Shown here: positions 1 to 6,215 of the stretch, piece by piece
Layout: each line of letters begins with the position of its first letter
How positions within the stretch are numbered: the stretch's first letter is position 1
Assembly: GCA_900546605.1 (NCBI GenBank)
Contig: URDV01000065.1
Span: 1 to 9,952, forward strand
DNA length: 9,952 nt
Direction of reading: 5' to 3'
Source: an uncultured Prevotella sp.
GTDB taxonomy: Bacteria; Bacteroidota; Bacteroidia; Bacteroidales; Bacteroidaceae
Program-made: the position numbers and the translations under genes
The notes under the pieces: generated by a model
The model's database searches: none
Told to the model about the DNA's origin: nothing
What the model saw: only the letters and a program-made list of their open reading frames with translations

Positions 1-88
1 ACTTGTTAACCTGTCAACTTGTTAACCTGTCAACTTGTTAACCCGTTAACCTGAAATTCCGCCAACGGGTTATACCGAACTCACATTA
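1..88 (+). repeat. Right arm of interspersed palindromic element, copy 1 (cut by window edge)
   Basis: Bases 5-52 are six consecutive 8-bp units of the type GTYAACYY, that is the reverse complement of RRGTTRAC. They are followed by GAAATTCC and by the inner inverted-repeat end AATTCCGCCAACGGGT (55-70). Bases 17-70 are identical over 54 bp to 6137-6190 in copy 3. This copy has two more octamers than copy 3, and its array may continue beyond the window. The outer end is unclear: GAACTCACATT at 77-87 is a weak match to the end motif GAACACCTACTT of copy 2, and GAACAC at 111-116 is an alternative. The left arm and core lie outside the window. Confidence 0.85.
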
Positions 89-106
89 TACACATTATAC
101 ACAATA
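82..106. repeat. Short tandem repeat, CACATTATA x 2.8
   Basis: CACATTATA occurs at 82-90 and 91-99 and is followed by a partial unit CACAATA (100-106). It lies between the element right arm and the chuR promoter. No function is apparent. Confidence 0.6.
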
Positions 107-226
107 CCCCGAACACATCCCGAAGGCTTCCCGAAGAGCAGTTGAAGACAAACTGATGGTGAGGTGGATATGACATTAAATTGCAGATTAATGAGTTATA
201 GGTGCTGTTCATAGACCATTAAATTG

Positions 227-234
227 TACTTTTG
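227..234 (+). promoter_or_regulatory. Bacteroidetes -7 promoter element for chuR
   Basis: TACTTTTG matches the Bacteroidetes -7 consensus TAnnTTTG exactly. No convincing -33 TTTG is found 19-21 bp upstream. Transcription would start at about 240, so the in-frame TTG at 232 lies inside the promoter and cannot be the chuR start codon. This supports the ATG at 298. Confidence 0.6.
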
Positions 235-247
235 CAGAAACAAAACA

Positions 248-286
248 ATGAAAAGGAGCAACCCACTGCCCTTTTTTTATACATAA
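248..286 (+). CDS. Possible 12-codon upstream ORF before chuR
   Basis: An ATG at 248 opens a short reading frame, MKRSNPLPFFYT, ending with TAA at 284-286, 11 nt before the chuR ATG. It would begin only about 8 nt after the predicted transcription start. It is in a different frame from chuR. Nothing but its position supports translation; it may be chance. Confidence 0.15.
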   Translation: MKRSNPLPFFYT

Positions 287-297
287 CCATTACGCGC

Positions 298-1530
298 ATG
301 TTAGCAACTCCATTTTCATCGCCTCTCTATTTATTAGCCAAACCTGCAGGTTCGCGCTGCAACCTGGCTTGCAAATATTGTTATTATCTTGAAAAGTCAA
401 AACTCTATGCCGACTCCCCCTCAGAGGTGATGAGTGATGAGCTACTCGAAAAATTCATTCACGACTACATTGCCGCACAAACCATGCAGCAAGTGCTCTT
501 TACGTGGCATGGAGGCGAAACCCTTATGCGCCCTCTCTCATTTTACAAACGTGTGGTGGAGTTGCAGCATAAGCATGCCAATGGTCATGTTATTGACAAC
601 TGCATACAAACCAATGGTACGCTGCTCACCGACGAATGGTGTGCCTTTTTTAAACGCGAAGGGTGGTTAGTGGGTGTGAGCATTGACGGACCACAAGAGT
701 TTCATGATGAATATCGACGCAACCGCGCAGGTAAGCCCTCATTTAACCAAGTGATGCGGGGCATTCATTTGCTCAATAAGCATGGAGTGGAATGGAATGC
801 TCTGGCGGTAGTAAATGACTTTAATGCTGACTATCCGCTCGACTTTTACCATTTCTTTAAAGAGATAGGTTGTCACTACATTCAGTTTACGCCTATTGTT
901 GAGCGTTTGCAATCGCATGCCGACGGACGTAACTTGGCTGCTGTTGACGAACAAGGTGATGGAGGACTCATGGAGTTTAGCGTTACACCTGAGCAATGGG
1001 GTAACTTTCTTTGCACCCTGTTCGACGAATGGGTGCGTCACGATGTGGGCGAATATTTTGTGCAACTATTTGATGCCACATTGGCCAACTGGATGGGACA
1101 ACAACCTGGCATTTGCACATTGGCCAAGACATGTGGACACGCTGGAGCTATAGAGTGGAATGGCGATGTGTATGCTTGCGACCACTTTGTGTTTCCACAA
1201 TATAAGTTGGGAAACATTCGTAACTCATCACTCATCGACATGATGTACTCGCCACAACAACAAGCCTTTGGGCAAGCTAAACAAAAGTCGCTGCCGCAGC
1301 AATGCCGCACATGCCAATATTTGTTTGCTTGTAATGGCGAATGCCCCAAAAATAGGTTTTGCAAAACAGCCGATGGCGAACCTGGATTGAACTATCTGTG
1401 TAAAGGTTATCACCAATTCTTTGCACACGTGGCTCCCTACATGGATTGGATGAAACGCGAATTGATGAACCAACGTCCACCTGCTGGCATTGTCGACTTG
1501 CTCCGACAATCACCCCACTATTTTGATTAA
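298..1530 (+). CDS. chuR: Anaerobic sulfatase-maturating enzyme (radical SAM/SPASM)
   Basis: This 410-residue protein is an anaerobic sulfatase-maturating enzyme (anSME). The family oxidises an active-site Cys or Ser of sulfatases to C-alpha-formylglycine without oxygen, acting in the cytoplasm before sulfatase export. The radical SAM cluster motif is C21-NLA-C25-KY-C28, followed by YYLEK as in the Bacteroides thetaiotaomicron enzyme. The glycine-rich TWHGGET and the stretch VSIDGPQEFHDEYR are also typical. The C-terminal SPASM domain, with CGHAGAIEWNGDVYACDHF, CRTCQYLFACNGECPKNRF and a late C in NYLCKGY, should carry two auxiliary 4Fe-4S clusters. Length is normal for the family. I start at ATG 298, because the frame upstream runs through the promoter and similar proteins begin shortly before this point (ATPFSSPLYLLAKPAG). 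No sulfatase gene is in the window, so its substrates are encoded elsewhere. It appears monocistronic. I see no good terminator in the 130 bp before argS. Confidence 0.93.
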   Translation: MLATPFSSPLYLLAKPAGSRCNLACKYCYYLEKSKLYADSPSEVMSDELLEKFIHDYIAAQTMQQVLFTWHGGETLMRPLSFYKRVVELQHKHANGHVIDNCIQTNGTLLTDEWCAFFKREGWLVGVSIDGPQEFHDEYRRNRAGKPSFNQVMRGIHLLNKHGVEWNALAVVNDFNADYPLDFYHFFKEIGCHYIQFTPIVERLQSHADGRNLAAVDEQGDGGLMEFSVTPEQWGNFLCTLFDEWVRHDVGEYFVQLFDATLANWMGQQPGICTLAKTCGHAGAIEWNGDVYACDHFVFPQYKLGNIRNSSLIDMMYSPQQQAFGQAKQKSLPQQCRTCQYLFACNGECPKNRFCKTADGEPGLNYLCKGYHQFFAHVAPYMDWMKRELMNQRPPAGIVDLLRQSPHYFD

Positions 1531-1561
1531 TCGCCCTTAAAGCATCAGTAAAGCATTCATA

Positions 1562-1570
1562 CACCTACTT
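1562..1570 (+). repeat. Solo copy of element end motif CACCTACTT
   Basis: CACCTACTT here equals the right-end motif of element copy 2 (3800-3808) over 9 bp, but no matching left end, octamer array or core block is nearby. It sits 32 bp after the chuR stop. It may be a remnant of an element, an independent gene-end motif, or chance. Confidence 0.35.
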
Positions 1571-1600
1571 ACACATATTCCGAAAAAAACAAGGGTTAAC

Positions 1601-1632
1601 TATGCCTTATTGCTTGCTTATCACTAACTTTG
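1601..1632 (+). promoter_or_regulatory. Bacteroidetes-type promoter for argS
   Basis: TAACTTTG (1625-1632) is an exact TAnnTTTG -7 element. TATG at 1601-1604 is a 3-of-4 match to the -33 TTTG, with a 20-bp spacer. Transcription should start at about 1638, giving an A-rich leader of some 22 nt before the ATG at 1661. Confidence 0.65.
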
Positions 1633-1660
1633 TAGCCAAAATAAAAACAAAAAAACGACA

Positions 1661-3478
1661 ATGAAGATAGAACAACAACTCAATGACGCTGTGATTGAAG
1701 CTGTAAAGGCTCTTTACGGACAAGAAATCACCCCTGCACAGGTGGCGCTACAAAAAACGAAAAAGGAATTTGAAGGACACCTTACTTTGGTGGTTTTCGG
1801 TTTGTTGCGCATTTCACGCAAAAAGCCTGAAGACACAGCGCAGGAGATTGGACAGTGGCTCACCGACAACACAGAGTTGCTACAGTCGTTTAACGTGGTT
1901 AAGGGCTTTTTGAACCTTGTCATCGCTCCCGCACAATGGATTGGTTTGCTCAATGACATTGAAGCCAACGACCACTTTGGCATTACTAAGCCTACCGACA
2001 ATAGTCCGTTGGTGATGATTGAATACTCCTCGCCTAACACCAATAAGCCTCTGCACTTGGGTCATGTGCGTAACAACCTGTTGGGCTGGGCCTTGGCTGG
2101 CGTAGTTGAGGCTAACGGCAACCGTGTTGTAAAGACCAACATTGTGAACGATCGTGGTATTCACATTTGCAAGTCGATGCTGGCTTGGCTCAAATATGGC
2201 AATGGCGAAACCCCTCAGAGCAGTGGCAAGAAGGGTGACCACTTGATTGGTGACTATTATGTAGCCTTTGACAAGCATTACCGCGCTGAGGTGAAAGAGC
2301 TGCAAACTAAATTCATGGCTGAAGGCATGGATGAAGAAGCAGCTAAGGCTAAGGCCGAAAAAGAAAGTCCCTTGATGCAAGAGGCGCATGCCATGCTCGT
2401 AAAGTGGGAGGCTGGCGACCCTGAAGTACGTGCCTTGTGGCGCAAAATGAATGAATGGGTGTATGCTGGATTTGACGAAACTTATAAAGCCTTGGGGGTT
2501 AGCTTCGACAAAATATACTACGAAAGCGACACTTACTTAGTGGGTAAACAAGCCGTTGAGGAAGGTTTGCAAAAGGGTCTCTTCTTCCGCAAAGAGGATG
2601 GATCAGTATGGGCCGACTTAACTAAGGACGGATTAGACGAGAAACTTTTGTTGCGTGCCGATGGCACCAGTGTGTACATGACTCAGGACATTGGTACGGC
2701 TAAGTTGCGCTTTCAAGACTTCCCCATTGACAAAATGATTTATGTGGTGGGTAATGAGCAGAACTATCACTTCCAGGTTCTCTCTATTTTACTTGACCGC
2801 TTAGGCTTTGAATGGGGCAAGAGTTTGGTTCACTTCTCATATGGCATGGTGGAACTGCCTAATGGTAAGATGAAGAGCCGCGAAGGTACGGTGGTTGATG
2901 CCGATGACTTGGTAGCAGGCATGATTGCTCAAGCTCGCCAAACCATTGACGAAGCCAAAAAGAACTCTGACATGACCGAGGAGGAAAAGAATGAGGTGGC
3001 TCGCATTGTGGGCATGGGTGCTCTGAAGTACTTCTTGCTCAAAGTTGATGCTCGCAAAAATATGCTCTTTAACCCCGAAGAGAGTATTGACTTTAATGGT
3101 AACACAGGTCCCTTCATTCAATACACTTATGCACGCATTCGCTCTATTCTGCGCAAAGCAGCCGATGCAGGCATTCAAGTTCCCGAAAAGTTACCTACCG
3201 ATGTTGAAATCTCAACCAAGGAGGAAGAAATTATTCAACACATTGCCGACTTTGCCTCTGTAGTGCGTCAAGCTGGCTCTGAATATCAACCTGCTGCTGT
3301 AGCCAATTACTGCTATGAATTGGTCAAAGAGTATAACCAATTCTACCACGACTTTAGCATCATGCGCGAAGAGGATGCTAAGAAACAAGCCTTCCGCCTT
3401 GTGCTTTCAAAGAATGTGGCTAAAATAGTACGCCTTGGCATGGGATTGTTAGGCATTGAAATGCCCGAACGCATGTAA
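1661..3478 (+). CDS. argS: Arginyl-tRNA synthetase
   Basis: This 605-residue class Ia aminoacyl-tRNA synthetase charges tRNA-Arg with arginine using ATP in the cytoplasm. The N-terminal 110 residues form the Add-1 type tRNA-binding domain of ArgRS. The signature EYSSPNTNKPLHLGHVRNN contains the HIGH-type motif H132-L-G-H135. The KMSK-type loop reads K403-M-K-S-R in GKMKSREGTVVDADDL. The C-terminal part, from about residue 480 with NTGPFIQYTYARIRSIL, is the alpha-helical DALR anticodon-binding domain, and it ends in GLLGIEMPERM as is usual. The length is close to other Bacteroidetes ArgRS, and all core motifs are intact. The ATG start follows an A-rich leader without a Shine-Dalgarno, as is normal in this phylum. 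The gene has its own promoter and a strong downstream terminator, so it is probably transcribed alone. Confidence 0.98.
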   Translation: MKIEQQLNDAVIEAVKALYGQEITPAQVALQKTKKEFEGHLTLVVFGLLRISRKKPEDTAQEIGQWLTDNTELLQSFNVVKGFLNLVIAPAQWIGLLNDIEANDHFGITKPTDNSPLVMIEYSSPNTNKPLHLGHVRNNLLGWALAGVVEANGNRVVKTNIVNDRGIHICKSMLAWLKYGNGETPQSSGKKGDHLIGDYYVAFDKHYRAEVKELQTKFMAEGMDEEAAKAKAEKESPLMQEAHAMLVKWEAGDPEVRALWRKMNEWVYAGFDETYKALGVSFDKIYYESDTYLVGKQAVEEGLQKGLFFRKEDGSVWADLTKDGLDEKLLLRADGTSVYMTQDIGTAKLRFQDFPIDKMIYVVGNEQNYHFQVLSILLDRLGFEWGKSLVHFSYGMVELPNGKMKSREGTVVDADDLVAGMIAQARQTIDEAKKNSDMTEEEKNEVARIVGMGALKYFLLKVDARKNMLFNPEESIDFNGNTGPFIQYTYARIRSILRKAADAGIQVPEKLPTDVEISTKEEEIIQHIADFASVVRQAGSEYQPAAVANYCYELVKEYNQFYHDFSIMREEDAKKQAFRLVLSKNVAKIVRLGMGLLGIEMPERM

Positions 3479-3486
3479 TAAAGGAT

Positions 3487-3535
3487 TGAAGAGTCAAGAT
3501 ATAAAATGAGTCATGATCTTGACTCTTCATTTTTA
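3487..3535 (+). terminator. Rho-independent terminator of argS
   Basis: TGAAGAGTCAAGAT (3487-3500) and ATCTTGACTCTTCA (3516-3529) form a perfect 14-bp stem with a 15-nt loop, followed by a T-rich tail TTTTTAT (3530-3536). It begins 8 bp after the argS stop. Confidence 0.9.
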
Positions 3536-3606
3536 TAGAAAGCACCTCTCTGCATTTAAGTAGGTGTTCAATTTTATTCCTACAACGCGTTGCGGAATTA
3601 GTTGAA

Positions 3607-3662
3607 AAGTTAACGGGTTTACAAGTTGACAAGTTAACGGGTTGACAAGTTAACGGGTTAAC
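3607..3662 (+). repeat. Tandem array of seven RRGTTRAC octamers
   Basis: Seven units follow in strict 8-bp phase: AAGTTAAC, GGGTTTAC, AAGTTGAC, AAGTTAAC, GGGTTGAC, AAGTTAAC, GGGTTAAC. They are followed by the diverged unit AGGTAAGT (3663-3670). The corresponding array in copy 3 (6041-6064) has only three full units, so the number varies. Confidence 0.9.
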
Positions 3663-3673
3663 AGGTAAGTTTG
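3641..3673 (+). promoter_or_regulatory. Candidate promoter inside element copy 2, facing rnhA
   Basis: TAAGTTTG (3666-3673) fits TAnnTTTG exactly, with GTTG (3641-3644) 21 bp upstream as a -33-like element. Apart from this I see no TAnnTTTG sequence between the argS terminator and rnhA, so the repeat may supply the rnhA-miaB promoter with a leader of about 150 nt. The same GTTG-N21-TAAGTTTG is kept in copy 3. Confidence 0.4.
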
Positions 3674-3828
3674 TCAAGCATTTTAGCTTTTTACCATTCT
3701 AACTTTAACATAATAAGTGGTGTATAGCATACATACCCCATTAACTTATTAACCCGTTAGCCAAGCATTTTGCCAACGGGTTTCTACATGGACATTGAAC
3801 ACCTACTTCAGTAAATTACTACTACCCC

Positions 3829-4554
3829 TTGAGCAACAAAACAAAATATTACGTGGTGTGGCAAGGCCGTAAGCCTGGCATCTATAGCACTTGGGACGAA
3901 TGTCAACAACAGGTATCGGGTTTTCCAGCTGCTGTTTTTAAATCGTTTAAGACAGCTACTGAAGCACAAAAAGCCTTTGACTCACCTGCAAGCGACTACG
4001 TACAACCAGTTGCAACACAAAGAGCAACTCAGCCTCAAGCTGATAAAGACTCTCTTCAGAGCCAGCCACAACAGTCACGCGCACCTAAAGGTTGCCCACC
4101 TGCCCCACCCGACTATCGACACGACACGGTGCTACCCCTACCCCCCGAAGTGAACGCAAACGCCTTAGCTGTTGACGCTGCTTGCTCGGGCAACCCTGGC
4201 CCTATGGAATATCGTGGAGTAGACTTGGCCACAGGACAAGAGGTGTTTCACTTTGGCCCTGTACATGGAACCAACAATATTGGTGAATTCTTGGCCATAG
4301 TGCATGCCTTAGCTTTACTTAAGCAGCAAGGTCGCACCATGACAGTTTATTCAGATAGCCGCAATGCTTTGCTATGGGTTAAGGCACGCAAGTGCCGCAC
4401 TAAATTGGCACGAACAGCTCGCACAGAGCAGCTATTTCAATTAATTGAACGTGCCGAAACGTGGCTTAACACCCACAATTTTGCCGACATACCATTACTA
4501 AAATGGGAAACCTCTCAATGGGGGGAGGTGCCTGCCGACTTTGGACGTAAATAA
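3829..4554 (+). CDS. rnhA: Ribonuclease HI with N-terminal hybrid-binding domain
   Basis: This 241-residue RNase H cleaves the RNA strand of RNA-DNA hybrids, removing R-loops and primers in the cytoplasm. Residues 5-50 (KYYVVWQGRKPGIYSTWDEC..GFPAAVFKSF) are the caulimovirus-viroplasmin/RNase H1 hybrid-binding domain. Residues 52-105 are a Gln/Pro/Ser-rich flexible linker. Residues 110-241 are the catalytic domain, with D116 in AVDAACSGNPG, E153 in TNNIGEFLA, D176 in YSDS and a fourth acidic residue D237 in the ending WGEVPADFGRK. This is the type common in Bacteroidetes. The start is TTG at 3829: the frame is open upstream only to 3799 and contains no ATG, and the protein starting here (MSNKTKYYVVW) aligns with family starts. 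The promoter probably lies in the repeat element just upstream. miaB follows after 30 bp on the same strand, so the two are likely co-transcribed. Confidence 0.93.
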   Translation: MSNKTKYYVVWQGRKPGIYSTWDECQQQVSGFPAAVFKSFKTATEAQKAFDSPASDYVQPVATQRATQPQADKDSLQSQPQQSRAPKGCPPAPPDYRHDTVLPLPPEVNANALAVDAACSGNPGPMEYRGVDLATGQEVFHFGPVHGTNNIGEFLAIVHALALLKQQGRTMTVYSDSRNALLWVKARKCRTKLARTARTEQLFQLIERAETWLNTHNFADIPLLKWETSQWGEVPADFGRK

Positions 4555-4557
4555 GCA

Positions 4558-4572
4558 GTAGTGGTTCACTAC
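4558..4572 (+). other. Small hairpin between rnhA and miaB
   Basis: GTAGTG (4558-4563) and CACTAC (4567-4572) pair perfectly around the loop GTT. No T-run follows (the downstream sequence is A-rich), so this is not a standard terminator. It lies just before the miaB start and could affect translation or mRNA processing. It may be chance. Confidence 0.3.
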
Positions 4573-4584
4573 CTAACAAAAAAA

Positions 4585-5910
4585 ATGAAACATCTATTTA
4601 TTGAAACATACGGCTGCCAAATGAATGTGGCCGATAGCGAGGTGGTTGCCTCGGTTATGAAAATGGCTGGATATGAGCCTTGCGAGTCAATTGACGAGGC
4701 TGATGCCGTTTTTCTTAACACATGCTCTGTACGCGACAATGCGGAGCAAAAAATTATTCACCGACTGGAGGCACTTAATGCCATGCGTCGCAAAGGGCGT
4801 AAGCTCATCATTGGCGTGTTGGGCTGCATGGCCGAACGTGTAAAGGAAGGCTTACTCAACGAACATGGTGCCGACTTGGTGGCGGGACCTGATGCTTACC
4901 TCTCACTCCCCGACCTCATAGCTCAAGCAGAGGTGGGCAACAAGGCTATCGACATTGAACTTAGCACTACCGAAACTTATCGCGACATTGTGCCCGAACG
5001 CTATTGTGGTAGCCGCATTTCGGGCTTTGTGAGCATTATGCGTGGTTGCAACAACTTTTGCCACTACTGCATCGTGCCCTACACTCGTGGCCGTGAACGC
5101 TCACGCGACATTGAAAGCATTCTTACCGAAGCTCGCGACCTTGAAAGCCGCAACTACAAAGAGATTACCTTGCTCGGCCAAAATGTGAATTCTTATTGCT
5201 GGAAACGTGAGGATGGCACAGAAATTCGCTTTCCTGAACTATTACGCACCGTAGCACGTGCTGTGCCTAACTTGCGCATTCGCTTTAGCACAAGTCACCC
5301 TAAGGACATGAGCGATGAAACCCTACACGTTATTGCCGAAGAGCCTAATGTGTGTCGCCACATTCATTTGCCTGTGCAGAGTGGGTCTGACCGCATTTTG
5401 AAACTCATGAATCGTAAATACACACGTGAGTGGTACATGGATCGTGTAGCTGCCATTCGTCGCATTATTCCCGATTGCGGCTTGAGCACAGACATATTTG
5501 CTGGCTATTGCTCTGAAACAGAGGAGGACCACCAACAATCGCTCTCACTCATGCGCGAGTGTGGCTACGATTCTGCCTTTATGTTTAAATATAGCGAACG
5601 CCCTGGTACCTTTGCCTCACGTCATTTCCCCGACGATGTGCCCGAGGAAACTAAAATACGTCGTCTGGAGGAGCTTATTGCGTTACAAAATGAACTGAGC
5701 GCTGAAAGCAACCATCGCTGCATTGGCAAGGAATATGAAATTTTGGTTGAAGGTGTGAGCAAACGTTCAAAAGAGCAGCTTTTTGGACGTACCGAACAAA
5801 ACAAGGTAGTAGTGTTTGACCGTGGCAACCATCGTCCTGGTGAATACGTTAAAGTGCGCATTACTGATGCCTCAAGTGCTACCCTTAAGGGCGAAGAAGT
5901 GACTGAGTAA
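4585..5910 (+). CDS. miaB: tRNA-2-methylthio-N6-dimethylallyladenosine synthase
   Basis: This 441-residue radical SAM methylthiotransferase converts i6A37 to ms2i6A37 in tRNAs that read codons starting with U. The N-terminal UPF0004 domain holds the three auxiliary-cluster cysteines: C11 (TYGCQMN), C47 (LNTCSVRDNAEQ) and C81 (GVLGCMAER). The radical SAM motif is C155-NNF-C159-HY-C162 in SIMRGCNNFCHYCIVPYTRGRERSR, whose IVPYTRGRE stretch favours MiaB over RimO or MtaB. Other family blocks are LLGQNVNSY, RFSTSHPKDM, HLPVQSGSDRILKLMNRKYT and DIFAGYCSETEEDH, where many members have GFPGET or GFCTET. A C-terminal TRAM domain (about 375-441) binds tRNA. I choose ATG 4585, since MKHLFIETYGCQMN is the usual beginning; the in-frame GTG at 4561 lies in a hairpin. 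It follows rnhA by 30 bp. The stop codon TAA overlaps the left end of repeat copy 3. Confidence 0.96.
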   Translation: MKHLFIETYGCQMNVADSEVVASVMKMAGYEPCESIDEADAVFLNTCSVRDNAEQKIIHRLEALNAMRRKGRKLIIGVLGCMAERVKEGLLNEHGADLVAGPDAYLSLPDLIAQAEVGNKAIDIELSTTETYRDIVPERYCGSRISGFVSIMRGCNNFCHYCIVPYTRGRERSRDIESILTEARDLESRNYKEITLLGQNVNSYCWKREDGTEIRFPELLRTVARAVPNLRIRFSTSHPKDMSDETLHVIAEEPNVCRHIHLPVQSGSDRILKLMNRKYTREWYMDRVAAIRRIIPDCGLSTDIFAGYCSETEEDHQQSLSLMRECGYDSAFMFKYSERPGTFASRHFPDDVPEETKIRRLEELIALQNELSAESNHRCIGKEYEILVEGVSKRSKEQLFGRTEQNKVVVFDRGNHRPGEYVKVRITDASSATLKGEEVTE

Positions 5911-5928
5911 GTAGGTGATCAAATTAAT

Positions 5929-5956
5929 ACAACCCAAGGCTGAAGCTTTGGGTTGT
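5929..5956 (+). terminator. Terminator-like hairpin after miaB
   Basis: ACAACCCAA (5929-5937) pairs with TTGGGTTGT (5948-5956). G-T, G-C and C-G pairs extend the stem to 12 bp around the tetraloop TGAA (5941-5944). The downstream T-run is weak (TATGTTAT), but the stem is strong and begins 19 bp after the miaB stop. The A-rich sequence upstream could let it act on the opposite strand too. Confidence 0.7.
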
Positions 5957-6042
5957 TATGTTATATGCAAACGTTGCCTTAAAAAAGGCAGCACAGCAGA
6001 CTATTTTAGTCAATAATACGCGTTGACGGAATTAGTAAACAA

Positions 6043-6075
6043 GTTGACAAGTTAACGGGTTAACAGGTAAGTTTG
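6043..6075 (+). promoter_or_regulatory. Candidate promoter inside element copy 3
   Basis: GTTG (6043-6046), a 21-bp spacer and TAAGTTTG (6068-6075) repeat exactly the arrangement of copy 2. It points towards the long gap before nrdD, where no confident gene follows closely. Conservation may simply reflect common descent of the repeats and not promoter use. Confidence 0.25.
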
Positions 6076-6140
6076 CCGAGCTTTTTAAGTTTCCTGTCAT
6101 TCGGCTTTAACATAATAAGTGGTGTAAAGCATACTTACTT

Positions 6141-6172
6141 GTTAACCTGTCAACTTGTTAACCCGTTAACCT
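6141..6172 (+). repeat. Right-arm array of four GTYAACYY octamers in copy 3
   Basis: The units are GTTAACCT, GTCAACTT, GTTAACCC and GTTAACCT in strict 8-bp phase. They are the inverse-strand partner of the left array at 6041-6064. Copy 1 has the same array with one extra 16-bp GTTAACCT-GTCAACTT pair. Confidence 0.88.
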
Positions 6173-6215
6173 GAAATTCCGCCAACGGGTCAATAATAGT
6201 TCTGAACACTTACTT

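Larger units (their letters stand above)
3558..3808 (+). repeat. Interspersed palindromic MITE/REP-like element, copy 2 (251 bp, complete)
   Basis: The ends are perfect 15-bp inverted repeats: AAGTAGGTGTTCAAT (3558-3572) and ATTGAACACCTACTT (3794-3808). Inside lie ACGCGTTGCGGAATT (3585-3599), partly mirrored by GCCAACGGGT (3772-3781); a left array of seven octamers (3607-3662); a core block at 3703-3732 that is identical to copy 3 at 29 of 30 positions; and a decayed right array (3740-3763). No target-site duplication is evident. There is no coding capacity. The element fills the gap between the argS terminator and rnhA, ending 20 bp before the rnhA start. The same arrangement recurs at 5909-6215, which shows it is a family and not a chance palindrome. 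MITE-like or REP-like identity is inference. Confidence 0.85.
5909..6215 (+). repeat. Interspersed palindromic MITE/REP-like element, copy 3 (307 bp, complete)
   Basis: The left end AAGTAGGTGATCAAA (5909-5923) matches copy 2 at 13 of 15 positions; the right end GAACACTTACTT (6204-6215) is its imperfect inverse. Inner inverted repeats ACGCGTTGACGGAATT (6018-6033) and AATTCCGCCAACGGGT (6175-6190) pair at 14 of 16 positions. Between them are a three-octamer left array (6041-6064), a core (6073-6132) and a four-octamer right array (6141-6172). The inner edges of both arrays carry GTAAGT, as AGGTAAGT at 6065-6072 and ACTTACTT at 6133-6140. The extra length relative to copy 2 is mainly in 5925-6010, which holds the miaB terminator and a second small hairpin (TGCCTT 5975-5980, AAGGCA 5985-5990). 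The orientation is the same as in the other copies. Confidence 0.82.

Noticed and set aside
1..52. CRISPR array
   Set aside because: The repeats are continuous 8-bp units with no spacers of unique sequence, and no cas genes are present.
194..213. TATAGGTGCTGTTCATAG as a diverged element end
   Set aside because: It needs a 2-bp insertion to match AAGTAGGTGTTCA, and no arm or core sequence follows in the right orientation.
232..297. In-frame TTG-initiated extension of chuR
   Set aside because: The TTG lies within the -7 promoter element, and the added 22 residues do not resemble the N-termini of the family; ATG 298 fits better.
1880..2389. 169-codon minus-strand frame inside argS
   Set aside because: Shadow of the argS reading frame; no family resemblance, and argS is intact over it.
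4557..4574. Hairpin before miaB as a remnant of the repeat end motif
   Set aside because: AGTAGTGGTTCA resembles AGTAGGTGTTCA only with a local rearrangement, and no other part of the element is present; kept only as a small hairpin.
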